Source of the DNA: Desulfobacterales bacterium
Lineage (GTDB): Bacteria; Desulfobacterota; Desulfobacteria; Desulfobacterales; JALSRD01
Direction of reading: 5' to 3'
Assembly (NCBI GenBank): GCA_026984935.1
Contig: JALSRD010000006.1
Span: 1-64,000 of the forward strand
DNA length: 64,000 nt
How positions within the stretch are numbered: position 1 is the stretch's first letter; each line of letters opens with the position of its first letter. The notes below the pieces were generated by a model, which saw only the letters and a list, made by a program, of their open reading frames with translations, was not told the DNA's origin and did no database searches. Position numbers and translations under genes: made by a program. Positions 28,401 through 37,246 of this stretch are shown here, in pieces.

Positions 28401-28567
28401 CCTTGCCGGCCGCCGCCGGCCGCATTGATTCGCGGTTTGACATCTCCAGGTGCTTCTGCTATTTAACACACTAAAGATGCTTGTTATTTTGACAGTGTCC
28501 GGACCCTCGCGCGCCTTGAAATGCACAGGGGAATAGTAGTTGCCGGGCGGGAAGGGGGATTCTTTAT

Positions 28568-29380
28568 TTGGCCGCTTCTTTACGTATCGGCGTGCTGCTG
28601 TCTGGCAGCGGGACAAATTTCAGGGCCATTGCCGAGGCCTGCCACAACGGCGCCATTGACGGGCAGGTGGTTTTCGTGGGCTCCGATAATCCGCGAGCGA
28701 AGGGACTGGACTACGGGCGCCGGTGCGGCATTCCGGTGTTTACGGTGGACTACCGGTCTGTGATCCGCCGGGTGTGTGACGGTACGACCCCGACGGGGCC
28801 GTCTGATTTTGTGTTAGATGACGTGCAGGCTAAGCAGTCACTGATGCCTGCGCACAGCGATCCCGGCAAACTGAAAAGCTTTTTGATCTCGCGGGCCGCA
28901 GCCGAGGCGCAGCTGCTGGAAAAGATGGCGGCCTACCCCTTTGACCTGCTGGTATTGGCGGGTTTCATGCGCACCCTGACGCCCTATTTTCTCGACCGGG
29001 TGAATGTCGCGCCCCGACAGCTGCGCGTCATGAACATCCATCCGGCCCTGTTGCCGGCTTTTCCGGGGATCGACGGCTATGGCGACACCTTTCGCTACGG
29101 CTGCAAGGTGGCCGGGTGTACGGTGCATTTCGTGGACTACGGGGAAGATACGGGCCCCATTATCGCCCAGCGCGCCTTTCCAATCCGGGAAACAGACACC
29201 CTGGAATCGATCCGCAAAAGAGGTCTGCAGCTTGAATGGCAGCTGTATCCGGCATGCATCCAGCTGTTTGCCGAGGGCCGGCTGCGTCTTGTAAAGACCC
29301 GTTTGCAACCGCCGGTTGGGCAGCAGACCAGCCGGACGGTTGTCAGAATTGCACCTGACGGACAGACCCAGGCACCGTGA
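28568..29380 (+). CDS. purN: Phosphoribosylglycinamide formyltransferase
   Basis: Transfers formyl from 10-formyl-THF to GAR in purine synthesis. 270 residues from a TTG at 28568 (GGAAGGGGG upstream). N-terminal phosphate loop LLSGSGTNFRAI, catalytic Asn and His in MNIHPALLPAFPG, Asp in GEDTGPI. Compared with typical PurN of about 210 residues there is an insertion of roughly 35-45 residues (about 66-100, between VFTVDYRSV and the helix LISRAAAEAQ) and a C-terminal tail. The core residues are intact, so activity is likely. It overlaps the next gene's start. Confidence 0.88.
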   Translation: MAASLRIGVLLSGSGTNFRAIAEACHNGAIDGQVVFVGSDNPRAKGLDYGRRCGIPVFTVDYRSVIRRVCDGTTPTGPSDFVLDDVQAKQSLMPAHSDPGKLKSFLISRAAAEAQLLEKMAAYPFDLLVLAGFMRTLTPYFLDRVNVAPRQLRVMNIHPALLPAFPGIDGYGDTFRYGCKVAGCTVHFVDYGEDTGPIIAQRAFPIRETDTLESIRKRGLQLEWQLYPACIQLFAEGRLRLVKTRLQPPVGQQTSRTVVRIAPDGQTQAP

Positions 29381-30564
29381 TGGACAAAATACTCATTGTT
29401 GACGACAGTGCCACCATCCGCAAGCTTCTCCTCTTCCATCTGAAAAACGAGCCCTATGTGCTGCTGGAATCCTGCGACGGTCTGCAGGCACTGGATGCCT
29501 GCCTGCGTGAACATCCCGACCTGGTGATCTCCGATATCCAGATGCCGCAACTGGACGGCTATGGTTTGTGCCGTCGGCTCCAGCAGGACCCCCGCACGCA
29601 GGATATCCCGATCATCTTTTTATCCGCCAGGGCCGAGGCGGCGGACAAGATCAAAGGCCTGGAGCTGGGGGCGGTGGACTATATCATCAAACCGTTCGAC
29701 AGGGGCGAAATCCTGGTGCGCATCCGCAACCAGTTGAAAATCCGGCACCTGACCCGCTCGTTGATGGACGCCAACCGTCAGCTCAGGGAGAAACAGCGGC
29801 GTATCGCCGCCGACCTCGAAGCCGCCGCCCAGATTCAAAAGAGCCTCCTGCCCGCAGCGGTGCCCAGATTCTCGCATGTGGGGGTGGCCTGGCGCTTTTT
29901 CCCCTGCGAGCAGGTGGGCGGCGATGTCATCAATATTTTCCAGTTGGATGAAGAGCACCTGTCGGCTTTCGTGCTGGACGTCAGCGGCCATGGGGTGCCG
30001 TCGGCCATGGTTACGGTTTCGGTCTGCCAGGCGCTTTTGTCAAAAAGCGATTCCATTCTGAAACGGCCGATATCTCACGCACCCTTTTACGAGCTGGCGG
30101 CGCCGGCCCAGGTGCTTACACGGCTGGATCAGGAATTTCCCTTTGAGCGTTTCGAGAAGTACTTCACCATGGTTTACCTGGTATTGAATATCCGCAGCGG
30201 GCGGGTGCGGTACTGCAATGCAGCACACCCCAGGCCGGTGCTGCTCCGGGAAGACGGCCGTCTCGAGATGCTGGAGTCCGGCGGAACGGTCATCGGCATG
30301 GGAACGGGTGTGCCCTTTGAAGACAGCGAAGTCTGCCTGCAGTCCGGCGACCGGATTTTTCTGTACACCGACGGGATTGTGGAGTACGCTGATCCGTCGG
30401 GTGAATTTTTCGGCGAAGAACGCTTCTGCCACAGGCTTCAGGAAACCCGTACGATATCGCTGGATGCCGTTTGCGAATCCGTCATCCAGTCCATGACAGC
30501 GCACAGCGGCGAATTTACTCCCCAGGACGACATCACCCTGCTGGCGCTCGAGTTTCAGGGGTGA
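29380..30564 (+). CDS. Response regulator with PP2C-type (SpoIIE/RsbU) phosphatase domain
   Basis: 394 residues. Receiver domain 1-120 with phospho-acceptor Asp52 (LVISDIQMPQLDG) and the Lys in IIKPFD. A helical linker of about 40 residues precedes a SpoIIE-type phosphatase domain (about 175-394) with metal Asp residues in GGDVINI, DVSGHGVPSAMV, TDGIVEY and QDDITLLALE. Such proteins dephosphorylate a STAS anti-anti-sigma factor, and one is encoded 49 nt downstream. The ATG overlaps the purN stop (TGATG). The cognate histidine kinase is not in the window. Confidence 0.92.
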   Translation: MDKILIVDDSATIRKLLLFHLKNEPYVLLESCDGLQALDACLREHPDLVISDIQMPQLDGYGLCRRLQQDPRTQDIPIIFLSARAEAADKIKGLELGAVDYIIKPFDRGEILVRIRNQLKIRHLTRSLMDANRQLREKQRRIAADLEAAAQIQKSLLPAAVPRFSHVGVAWRFFPCEQVGGDVINIFQLDEEHLSAFVLDVSGHGVPSAMVTVSVCQALLSKSDSILKRPISHAPFYELAAPAQVLTRLDQEFPFERFEKYFTMVYLVLNIRSGRVRYCNAAHPRPVLLREDGRLEMLESGGTVIGMGTGVPFEDSEVCLQSGDRIFLYTDGIVEYADPSGEFFGEERFCHRLQETRTISLDAVCESVIQSMTAHSGEFTPQDDITLLALEFQG

Positions 30565-30613
30565 GTTCGGCCGCAGCGTTCAGCATGCACGTCATTCAAA
30601 CAGGAGAGGGCCG

Positions 30614-30961
30614 ATGCAGATCGAAATCGAAAAACAGGACGGCGTCGCCGTCGTCAGGGCGTTGGAAAAACGGATTGACGCCAGTTTGTCCGGTGAATTC
30701 AAGGCCAAACTCTTGGAGGCGATCCGGGAAGGCAACAAACGGATCGTACTTGATATTTCGATGGTGGAATTCATCGACAGCAGCGGGCTGGGGGCGATCA
30801 TTTCCGGCCTCAAAGCCGTGGGGGAAGACGGTAAACTGGTGGTTTCCGGCAGTACGGAAAACGTGCGCTCCATGTTCAGATTGACCCGCATGGACCGCAT
30901 CTTTTCCATATATGACACCGAACAGGAAGCCGTGCATGCTCTGACCGCCGATAACGGATGA
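30614..30961 (+). CDS. Anti-sigma factor antagonist (STAS, RsbV/SpoIIAA-like)
   Basis: 115 residues, one STAS domain. The regulatory serine is Ser57 in FIDSSGLGAI, the position phosphorylated by RsbW/SpoIIAB kinases and dephosphorylated by RsbU/SpoIIE phosphatases. The phosphatase gene lies directly upstream and an RsbW-like kinase 2.5 kb downstream, so this is the middle part of a partner switch. GGAGAG precedes the ATG. Confidence 0.92.
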   Translation: MQIEIEKQDGVAVVRALEKRIDASLSGEFKAKLLEAIREGNKRIVLDISMVEFIDSSGLGAIISGLKAVGEDGKLVVSGSTENVRSMFRLTRMDRIFSIYDTEQEAVHALTADNG

Positions 30962-31008
30962 ATGCGCATACCCGCATGTGCTGCCGGCATGCGTGAGGAA
31001 GTACGTTT

Positions 31009-33468
31009 ATGGGATGTGAAAGCGATAGCCGTCTGCCGGAAACCGCGGATGAATTTAAAAACGCCATCTGCCGGCACCTGAAAGACACCCTGGGCCAATA
31101 CTGGGAGCAGGCTGCGGACAGGGAACTCTTCTGGGCCGGATCGCTGGCGGTGCGCGACATCCTGATCGAGAAGATGCTGCAGACCGAAGCGCGCTACCGC
31201 GATGCCGATGCCAAGCGGCTTTACTACCTTTCCATGGAGTTTTTAATCGGTCGTTCACTGGGGAAAAACCTCTATAATCTTGGGATCCTGGCACCGTTTG
31301 CCGAAGCCCTGCAGGCCCTGGACCGCGATCTGGAGAAAATCCGGGACTGCGAACGCGATGCCGCACTGGGAAACGGCGGGCTGGGCCGGCTGGCGGCCTG
31401 TTTTCTGGACTCGCTGGCAACCATGGATATGCCCGGTTTCGGATACGGCATCAACTACCAGTACGGACTCTTCAAGCAGGAAATCGACAACGGCTACCAG
31501 AAGGAGAAACTGGACAACTGGCTGGTGCACGGCAGCCCCTGGCAGATTGAGCGGCCGGAGCGCGCTTGTATCATACCGATTTACGGGCGAATCGAACATG
31601 CACAGGATGTAAACGGCGCCTACAACCCCATGTGGTTGGACTGGCAGCTCATCATCGGCGTGCCCCATGACATGCTGATTGCCGGCTACGGCGGCCGCAG
31701 TGTCAATTTCCTGCGGCTCTACTCGGCACGTGCATCCGATGAGTTCGACATGCAGATATTCAACCGCGGGGACTATATTCGCGCCGTGGAACGGAAGGTG
31801 GCTTCGGAAACGGTGACCAAAGTGCTGTATCCCGCCGATGACATCGAAGCCGGCCGCGAACTGCGCCTGATCCAGGAGTATTTCTTCGTGGCCTGCGCGC
31901 TGCGCGACATCATGCGGCGCTATACGCAAAAGCATACGACATTTGACCCCTTTACGCACAAGGTGGCCATCCAGCTCAACGACACGCACCCTGCGCTGGC
32001 GATCGCCGAACTGATGCGCATGCTCGTGGATGAACACCAGGTGCCCTGGGAGGAAGCCTGGCGGATCAGCTGCGGGACCTTCGCCTATACCAACCACACC
32101 CTGCTTGCGGAAGCCCTGGAAAAATGGCCCGTCGAACTGTTGGCGCGTGTGCTGCCGCGCCACCTGCAGATCATCTATGAGATCAACCGCCGTTTTCTGG
32201 AACAGGTGGCGCAGAAATGGCCTGCTGATAACCAGCGCCTGCGGCGTCTGTCGCTCATCGAGGAAAGTTCGCCCAAGCAGGTGCGCATGGCACATCTGGC
32301 CATCGTCGGCAGCCATACCGTAAACGGCGTGGCCGCCCTGCACAGCCGGCTGCTTAAGGAAAACCTGTTTCCGGATTTCAATGCCCTGTGGCCGCAAAAG
32401 TTTACCAACAAAACCAACGGCATCACGCCGCGGCGTTGGCTGCTCAAGGCCAATCCGCACCTGTCGCGGCTGATTTCAGCACACATTGGCCGGGGCTGGG
32501 TGCGTGATCTGGAACGTCTGCGCGACCTGGAACCACTGGCCGCGGATGCCGGGTTTCGGGCGGACTTCGAGCGCATCAAGCGCCGCAACAAGGAACACTT
32601 GGCCGCGGTGATATTTGAAACCACGCGTGTGCGTGTGGACCCCGGGTCGCTTTTCGACATCCAGGCCAAACGGATCCATGAGTACAAGCGCCAGCTGCTC
32701 AAGGTGATGAGCATCGTGCAGCGCTACCTGGCCATCGTGGAGCAAAGCCGCCTGCCGCAGGTGGTGCGCACGTTCATTTTTGCGGGCAAGGCCGCGCCCG
32801 GGTACACGGCTGCCAAGCGCATGATCAAACTGATCAACAGCGTGGCACAGACCGTGAACCGGGACCCGCGCGTCAAGGGCCTCCTGAAGGTGGTATTTAT
32901 TCCCGATTACCGGGTTTCACTGGCCGAAAAGATCATTCCGGCCGCCGATCTGAGTGAGCAGATTTCCACGGCCGGCAAGGAAGCCTCGGGCACGGGAAAC
33001 ATGAAATTTGCCTTGAATGGAGCCCTGACGGTGGGGACCCTGGACGGCGCCAACATCGAAATCATGGAAGAGGTGGGGGCCGAGAACATCTTTATCTTCG
33101 GCCTGCGAGCCGAGCAGATCCGGCAGATGCGCGCCCGGGGTACCTACAATCCCTGGGACTACTATTTGGCCGATGAAGATATCCGACAGGTCGTGGACGC
33201 CTTTGCCGGGAAACGCTTCTGTCCTGACGAACCCGGTCTCTTCCGCCCGGTTTTCGACGCGCTTTTGCACCAGGGGGATGTCTATTTTCACCTGGCCGAT
33301 TTCGGCCCCTATATTGAAACCGAGCGTCGCATCGATGACGGTTTTGCCGATAAAGCGGCCTGGACGCGCAAGGCCGTGCTGAATGTCGCGCGCATGGGAA
33401 AATTTTCGTCCGATCGCACGATATCCGAATATGCGCACGACATCTGGAATCTTAAGCCCGTCCAGTAA
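31009..33468 (+). CDS. glgP: Glycogen/starch/alpha-glucan phosphorylase
   Basis: Phosphorolytic release of glucose 1-phosphate from alpha-1,4-glucan. 819 residues, GT35 family length. PLP is bound at Lys666 in GTGNMKFALNGALT; other conserved segments are LGNGGLGRLAACFLDS and QLNDTHPALAIAELMR. GAGGAAG lies upstream of the ATG. It sits between the RsbV-like and RsbW-like genes, so its expression may share their transcript. No other glycogen genes lie in the window. Confidence 0.95.
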   Translation: MGCESDSRLPETADEFKNAICRHLKDTLGQYWEQAADRELFWAGSLAVRDILIEKMLQTEARYRDADAKRLYYLSMEFLIGRSLGKNLYNLGILAPFAEALQALDRDLEKIRDCERDAALGNGGLGRLAACFLDSLATMDMPGFGYGINYQYGLFKQEIDNGYQKEKLDNWLVHGSPWQIERPERACIIPIYGRIEHAQDVNGAYNPMWLDWQLIIGVPHDMLIAGYGGRSVNFLRLYSARASDEFDMQIFNRGDYIRAVERKVASETVTKVLYPADDIEAGRELRLIQEYFFVACALRDIMRRYTQKHTTFDPFTHKVAIQLNDTHPALAIAELMRMLVDEHQVPWEEAWRISCGTFAYTNHTLLAEALEKWPVELLARVLPRHLQIIYEINRRFLEQVAQKWPADNQRLRRLSLIEESSPKQVRMAHLAIVGSHTVNGVAALHSRLLKENLFPDFNALWPQKFTNKTNGITPRRWLLKANPHLSRLISAHIGRGWVRDLERLRDLEPLAADAGFRADFERIKRRNKEHLAAVIFETTRVRVDPGSLFDIQAKRIHEYKRQLLKVMSIVQRYLAIVEQSRLPQVVRTFIFAGKAAPGYTAAKRMIKLINSVAQTVNRDPRVKGLLKVVFIPDYRVSLAEKIIPAADLSEQISTAGKEASGTGNMKFALNGALTVGTLDGANIEIMEEVGAENIFIFGLRAEQIRQMRARGTYNPWDYYLADEDIRQVVDAFAGKRFCPDEPGLFRPVFDALLHQGDVYFHLADFGPYIETERRIDDGFADKAAWTRKAVLNVARMGKFSSDRTISEYAHDIWNLKPVQ

Positions 33469-33488
33469 TGTCGGGAAGATGATATGCA

Positions 33489-33508
33489 GGCCGGCCGTAA
33501 GGCCGGCC
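33489..33508 (+). other. Perfect hairpin in the leader of the RsbW-like gene
   Basis: GGCCGGCC-GTAA-GGCCGGCC, an 8-bp all-GC stem with a tetraloop, between glgP and the next start codon. No T-run follows, so it may act as an RNA stabiliser or translational brake instead of a terminator. Confidence 0.45.
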
Positions 33509-33521
33509 GGGGAAACGTAGC

Positions 33522-34004
33522 GTGGGATTCAAAGCGCATACCAAGACATCTGTGGCGGCAATTGAGCTGAGCGCCGAACTGGAAATTACCAGCCGTGTGG
33601 ATGAAGTGGCCCAGGTGCGGCGCTTTGTCAGGAAGCTCTGCCGGTCACTGCCCGACGGATGCCTGCACCGGGAGCGCATCAGCCAGATCGAGCTGGCCGT
33701 CACCGAGGTGGTGACCAACGTCATCCGGCACGCCTACGAAGGCGCCAGTGACCGCACCATCCACATCGCCGGTCAGGTGCGCGACGGGGTCCTGTCGCTG
33801 ACATTCTACGACCGCGGCAAGCGCTTCGATCCCGCCAGTGTGCCGCCGCCGTGTTTTGACGGTTCCAAAAGCGGCGGATTCGGGGTATATATCATTTCCC
33901 AGATTGCAGACGAGATCGACTACAGCCGCGATGAAACGGGGCGCAACCGGACGTGCCTGAAAATCAGGCTCGGTGACGTGCAGACCGCTTCGCGAAACGG
34001 GTGA
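33522..34004 (+). CDS. Anti-sigma regulatory factor, serine kinase (RsbW/SpoIIAB-like)
   Basis: 160 residues with a GHKL ATPase fold. The N-box is ELAVTEVVTNVIRHAYEG and the G-box DGSKSGGFGVYIISQIADE. Such small stand-alone kinases bind a sigma factor or other target and phosphorylate a STAS antagonist. The GTG start at 33522 is the best available. With the phosphatase and STAS genes on the other side of glgP it completes a partner switch. No sigma factor gene is seen nearby. Confidence 0.9.
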   Translation: MGFKAHTKTSVAAIELSAELEITSRVDEVAQVRRFVRKLCRSLPDGCLHRERISQIELAVTEVVTNVIRHAYEGASDRTIHIAGQVRDGVLSLTFYDRGKRFDPASVPPPCFDGSKSGGFGVYIISQIADEIDYSRDETGRNRTCLKIRLGDVQTASRNG

Positions 34005-34022
34005 AAAGCCGGGGACGTTATC

Positions 34023-35093
34023 ATGGAAAAAGCCTTACGGCCTATGCACCGCCTGCTGGTTACCGGCGGATGCGGTTTCATCGGGACCAACTTTATCCGC
34101 TACCTGCTGCAGGACGCGGATTTCGACGGACAGATCGTCAATGTGGACAAGCTGACCTATGCCGGCAACCCGGAGAACCTCACCGATGTCGCCGCGCAGT
34201 ATCCCCAACGCTATGTCTTTGAACAGGCCGATATATGTGACTCCGAAGCGTTGAAGCGCATTTTCGATCGCTACAGTATCGACAGTATCTGCCATTTTGC
34301 CGCCGAGTCCCACGTGGACCGCTCCATCGTCGCCCCGGACGCCTTCATCCAGACCAACATCGTGGGGACGTTCAATCTGCTCGAGCTGGCACGCGCGTAC
34401 CGCACACGCCTGGTGCTGTTCCATCACGTGAGTACAGACGAGGTCTTCGGCAGCCTCGGGGACCACGGTGCTTTCAGCGAAGACACGGCCTACCGGCCCA
34501 ACAGCCCCTACTCGGCCTCCAAGGCGGCCTCCGACCACCTGGTGCGCGCCTATCACAAGACTTACGGGTTGCCGGTGACCCTGTCCAACTGTTCCAATAA
34601 CTACGGGCCGTACCAGTTCCCGGAAAAGCTGATCCCCTTGATGGTGCTGAATGCGCTGGCCGATCAGCCGTTGCCGGTATACGGGGACGGCCAGAATGTC
34701 CGCGACTGGCTGTACGTCCGGGACCACTGCACCGCCGTCTGGCGGATCATGCAGCGCGGCCGCGCCGGGCAGACTTACAACGTCGGGGGCGGCAGCGAAA
34801 TGCGGAACATCACCGTGGTGGAGATGGTCTGTGATATTCTCGATGAGCTGGTGCCGCCGCAAAACGGCCGCAGCCGCCGCGAACTGATCACCTTTGTTAC
34901 CGACCGGCCGGGCCACGACCGCCGCTATGCCATCGATTTTACACGTATCAGGGAGAAGCTGAACTGGCAGCCCGAAGAGTCTTTCGCATCGGGGCTGCGG
35001 AAAACCATCACGTGGTATCTGGATCAGCGCTGGTGGGTGGAGCGGGTTAAAAGCGGCCAGTACCGGGAGTGGATCAAACAGCAGTATCACTAG
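34023..35093 (+). CDS. rfbB: dTDP-glucose 4,6-dehydratase
   Basis: Extended SDR converting dTDP-glucose to dTDP-4-keto-6-deoxyglucose for deoxysugar/O-antigen synthesis. 356 residues. NAD motif TGGCGFIGTNFIR, the STDEVFG segment typical of RfbB, catalytic Tyr-Lys in PYSASKAASDHLV and NCSNNYGPYQFPEKLIP. Other dTDP-rhamnose genes (rfbA, C, D) are absent from the window, so it is an orphan here. It follows the RsbW-like gene by 18 nt. Confidence 0.95.
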   Translation: MEKALRPMHRLLVTGGCGFIGTNFIRYLLQDADFDGQIVNVDKLTYAGNPENLTDVAAQYPQRYVFEQADICDSEALKRIFDRYSIDSICHFAAESHVDRSIVAPDAFIQTNIVGTFNLLELARAYRTRLVLFHHVSTDEVFGSLGDHGAFSEDTAYRPNSPYSASKAASDHLVRAYHKTYGLPVTLSNCSNNYGPYQFPEKLIPLMVLNALADQPLPVYGDGQNVRDWLYVRDHCTAVWRIMQRGRAGQTYNVGGGSEMRNITVVEMVCDILDELVPPQNGRSRRELITFVTDRPGHDRRYAIDFTRIREKLNWQPEESFASGLRKTITWYLDQRWWVERVKSGQYREWIKQQYH

Positions 35094-35117
35094 CCGCAAG
35101 CTGACCGCCGGGAAGGG

Positions 35118-37172
35118 GTGCCGGCAGCGGCAAATTGCAGCGCGGTAGCGCGATGGGAGTTTGAACGACACGTGGAACAGAACGTCAGGTCATTGCTGCC
35201 TTCCAGAGAGCAGGTCGAAAGTGTACTGGGCCGGCGGGTGAATGAGCTGCCCCCTTTCCCCCTGGTCGCGCTGAAGCTGCTGGAAATCACCCGTGACGAC
35301 CGTAAGTCATCCGCCGATATCGCCAGGGTGGTCGAGGCCGACCCCTCCATCGCCGCCAAGACGCTGCGGATTGTCAATTCGGCGGCATACGGCGCACTGC
35401 GCCAGATCTCCTCCATCAAGCATGCGGTGGTACTGCTGGGGGTGCTTGAGATTCGCGCCATTGCGCTGGCCGTCACGTTGTTTGAAAATATCGTGCGGCC
35501 CGGACACGGTGCTGCATTTGACCGTGTTTTTTTCTGGAAGCACTCGATCTGCATGGCGGCGCTTTGCCGGGCCATGGCCCAGGAACTGCGCTTTCCGGAT
35601 CCCGAGGAAGCTTACGTCGCCGGTTTGCTGCATGACATCGGCAAGGTGATTATCGATTCCTATGGCAAGGTGCGCTACGGTGCCTTCATTGCCGCCGCCC
35701 AAGATCACAACGGCGCTCTGGTCGATCAGGAGGACCGCCTGATCGGCCTGCGCCACGACGATGCCGGCGCCTATTTCTGTGATGCCTGGCAGATGCCCGA
35801 ACGCCTGGTGCGCGCTATTTTGCTGCACCACCGGCGTTTCGGCCATCTCAAGCTCAACCAGGAAGATGCCACGCTGGTATCCGTGGTGGCGCTGTCCGAT
35901 TTTATCACCTGGAACCAGGGTGTCGGGTCGGTCAACACGCCGCGCCAGCCAGTGCTGAGCCCGGAAGTGGCCTCCCACGTACGGCTGGATCAGCTGGATC
36001 TTCAGAGCCTGATGGCCCGTATGGACCGGGAAATGCGGAGTACGGCGGATTATTACGGTTTCGGCTTCCCGTCTTCGGAAAACTTCCGTGAGAGTCTGCT
36101 GCGGGCCAACATCGACCTGGGCCAGAAAAACGCACGCTATTTTCAGCTGCACGGGAACCTGAAAAAGGAGCTGGAGACCTTTTCACGCCTCAAAGAGAGT
36201 ATCACCCGGCCGCATCGCAGCCTGGACCCCAAAGCCATTTTATCCGGCACCCTGGAAACCATTCAGCAGAGTTTTGACTTCGACCGTGTTTTTGCCATGA
36301 AAGTGGACCCGGTCCACCGCCACCTGACGATCGTCCAGGCAATGGACCGCACGAACCTGGATGTCGATCTGGAGCGCCTGCGGATACGGCTGGATTCGTC
36401 CGCCAGCGGATTTATCGACTGCCTGCGCAGCCACGTCCCCATATTGATCAGCGGCCGTACACCGGACGAGGTCCGGGCGCTGGAGTCGTTAAAAGTCACT
36501 GAGCTGGGGGTGGTTCCCGTTGCCAGCAACAATAAGATCGTCGGTATTATCGGTGTGGACAATGCGGCTTCACAGGATCCGCTGCAGCTGTCCGACCTGT
36601 CCGCCGTGGCCATCGTCACCAACGAACTGGGTATTGCGCTGGCAAACGCCAAAACCGTCGAGGAGATCAAAACCCGCGCCAGTCGCGACGGGCTGACCAA
36701 CGTGTACAACCGGGCATCCATCGACACCTTTCTTAAGGAGGCCTTCAAGGCTGCGCAAAGCGGTGAAACCCGCCTGTCGCTGGCCATGATCGACGTGGAC
36801 CATTTCAAGCGTTTCAATGACAGCTTCGGCCACCTGGCCGGGGACAGCATTCTCAAGCTGGTGGCCGGGACGCTGACTAAATTTTCGCGATCCACCCAGA
36901 TCGTGGGACGCTACGGCGGCGAGGAGTTTTTGTGCGTGTTAAACGGCACCGATCTCGAGGCGGCGCTCAATTACGGCGAACGCATGCGCCGCAAAGTAGA
37001 GGATCTGGGCCATCTGCTGATCAAACGCTTTCCGGGTTACCAACTGAGCATCAGTGTGGGTGTGGCGGCCTACGAACCCGAAGTTAAAAGCCCCGCAGCG
37101 CTGATTGACCGCGCCGACCGTGCCATGTATCAGGCCAAACAGGGTGGGCGTAACCGGGTGATGCAGGCCTGA
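35118..37172 (+). CDS. HDOD-GAF-GGDEF signalling protein
   Basis: 684 residues if GTG 35118 is used; GTG 35172 is an alternative, and neither has a clear ribosome binding site. HDOD domain about 45-240 (LLGVLEIRAIALAVTLFE, LLHDIGKVIIDSYGK). A GAF-like region about 375-510 precedes a GGDEF domain about 520-680 with DGLTNVYNRASI, DHFKRFNDSFGHLAGD and the active-site loop GGEEF, so diguanylate cyclase activity is expected. No RxxD inhibitory site is evident just before the loop. The HDOD-GGDEF fusion is a known architecture in Deltaproteobacteria; partners are unknown. Confidence 0.88.
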   Translation: MPAAANCSAVARWEFERHVEQNVRSLLPSREQVESVLGRRVNELPPFPLVALKLLEITRDDRKSSADIARVVEADPSIAAKTLRIVNSAAYGALRQISSIKHAVVLLGVLEIRAIALAVTLFENIVRPGHGAAFDRVFFWKHSICMAALCRAMAQELRFPDPEEAYVAGLLHDIGKVIIDSYGKVRYGAFIAAAQDHNGALVDQEDRLIGLRHDDAGAYFCDAWQMPERLVRAILLHHRRFGHLKLNQEDATLVSVVALSDFITWNQGVGSVNTPRQPVLSPEVASHVRLDQLDLQSLMARMDREMRSTADYYGFGFPSSENFRESLLRANIDLGQKNARYFQLHGNLKKELETFSRLKESITRPHRSLDPKAILSGTLETIQQSFDFDRVFAMKVDPVHRHLTIVQAMDRTNLDVDLERLRIRLDSSASGFIDCLRSHVPILISGRTPDEVRALESLKVTELGVVPVASNNKIVGIIGVDNAASQDPLQLSDLSAVAIVTNELGIALANAKTVEEIKTRASRDGLTNVYNRASIDTFLKEAFKAAQSGETRLSLAMIDVDHFKRFNDSFGHLAGDSILKLVAGTLTKFSRSTQIVGRYGGEEFLCVLNGTDLEAALNYGERMRRKVEDLGHLLIKRFPGYQLSISVGVAAYEPEVKSPAALIDRADRAMYQAKQGGRNRVMQA

Positions 37173-37206
37173 TGTGCTGCCGGCGGATTGCCCCGGCACA
37201 GCATTT
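37171..37206. terminator. Hairpin between convergent genes
   Basis: TGCTG-CCGG and CCGG-(CA)-CAGCA flank a 9-nt loop and are followed by TTTTC. A weak terminator for the HDOD-GGDEF gene. Confidence 0.35.
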
Positions 37207-37246
37207 TCAGCTGTAATTTGGCAGGATTTGAAGCACCCGGGAAGGC

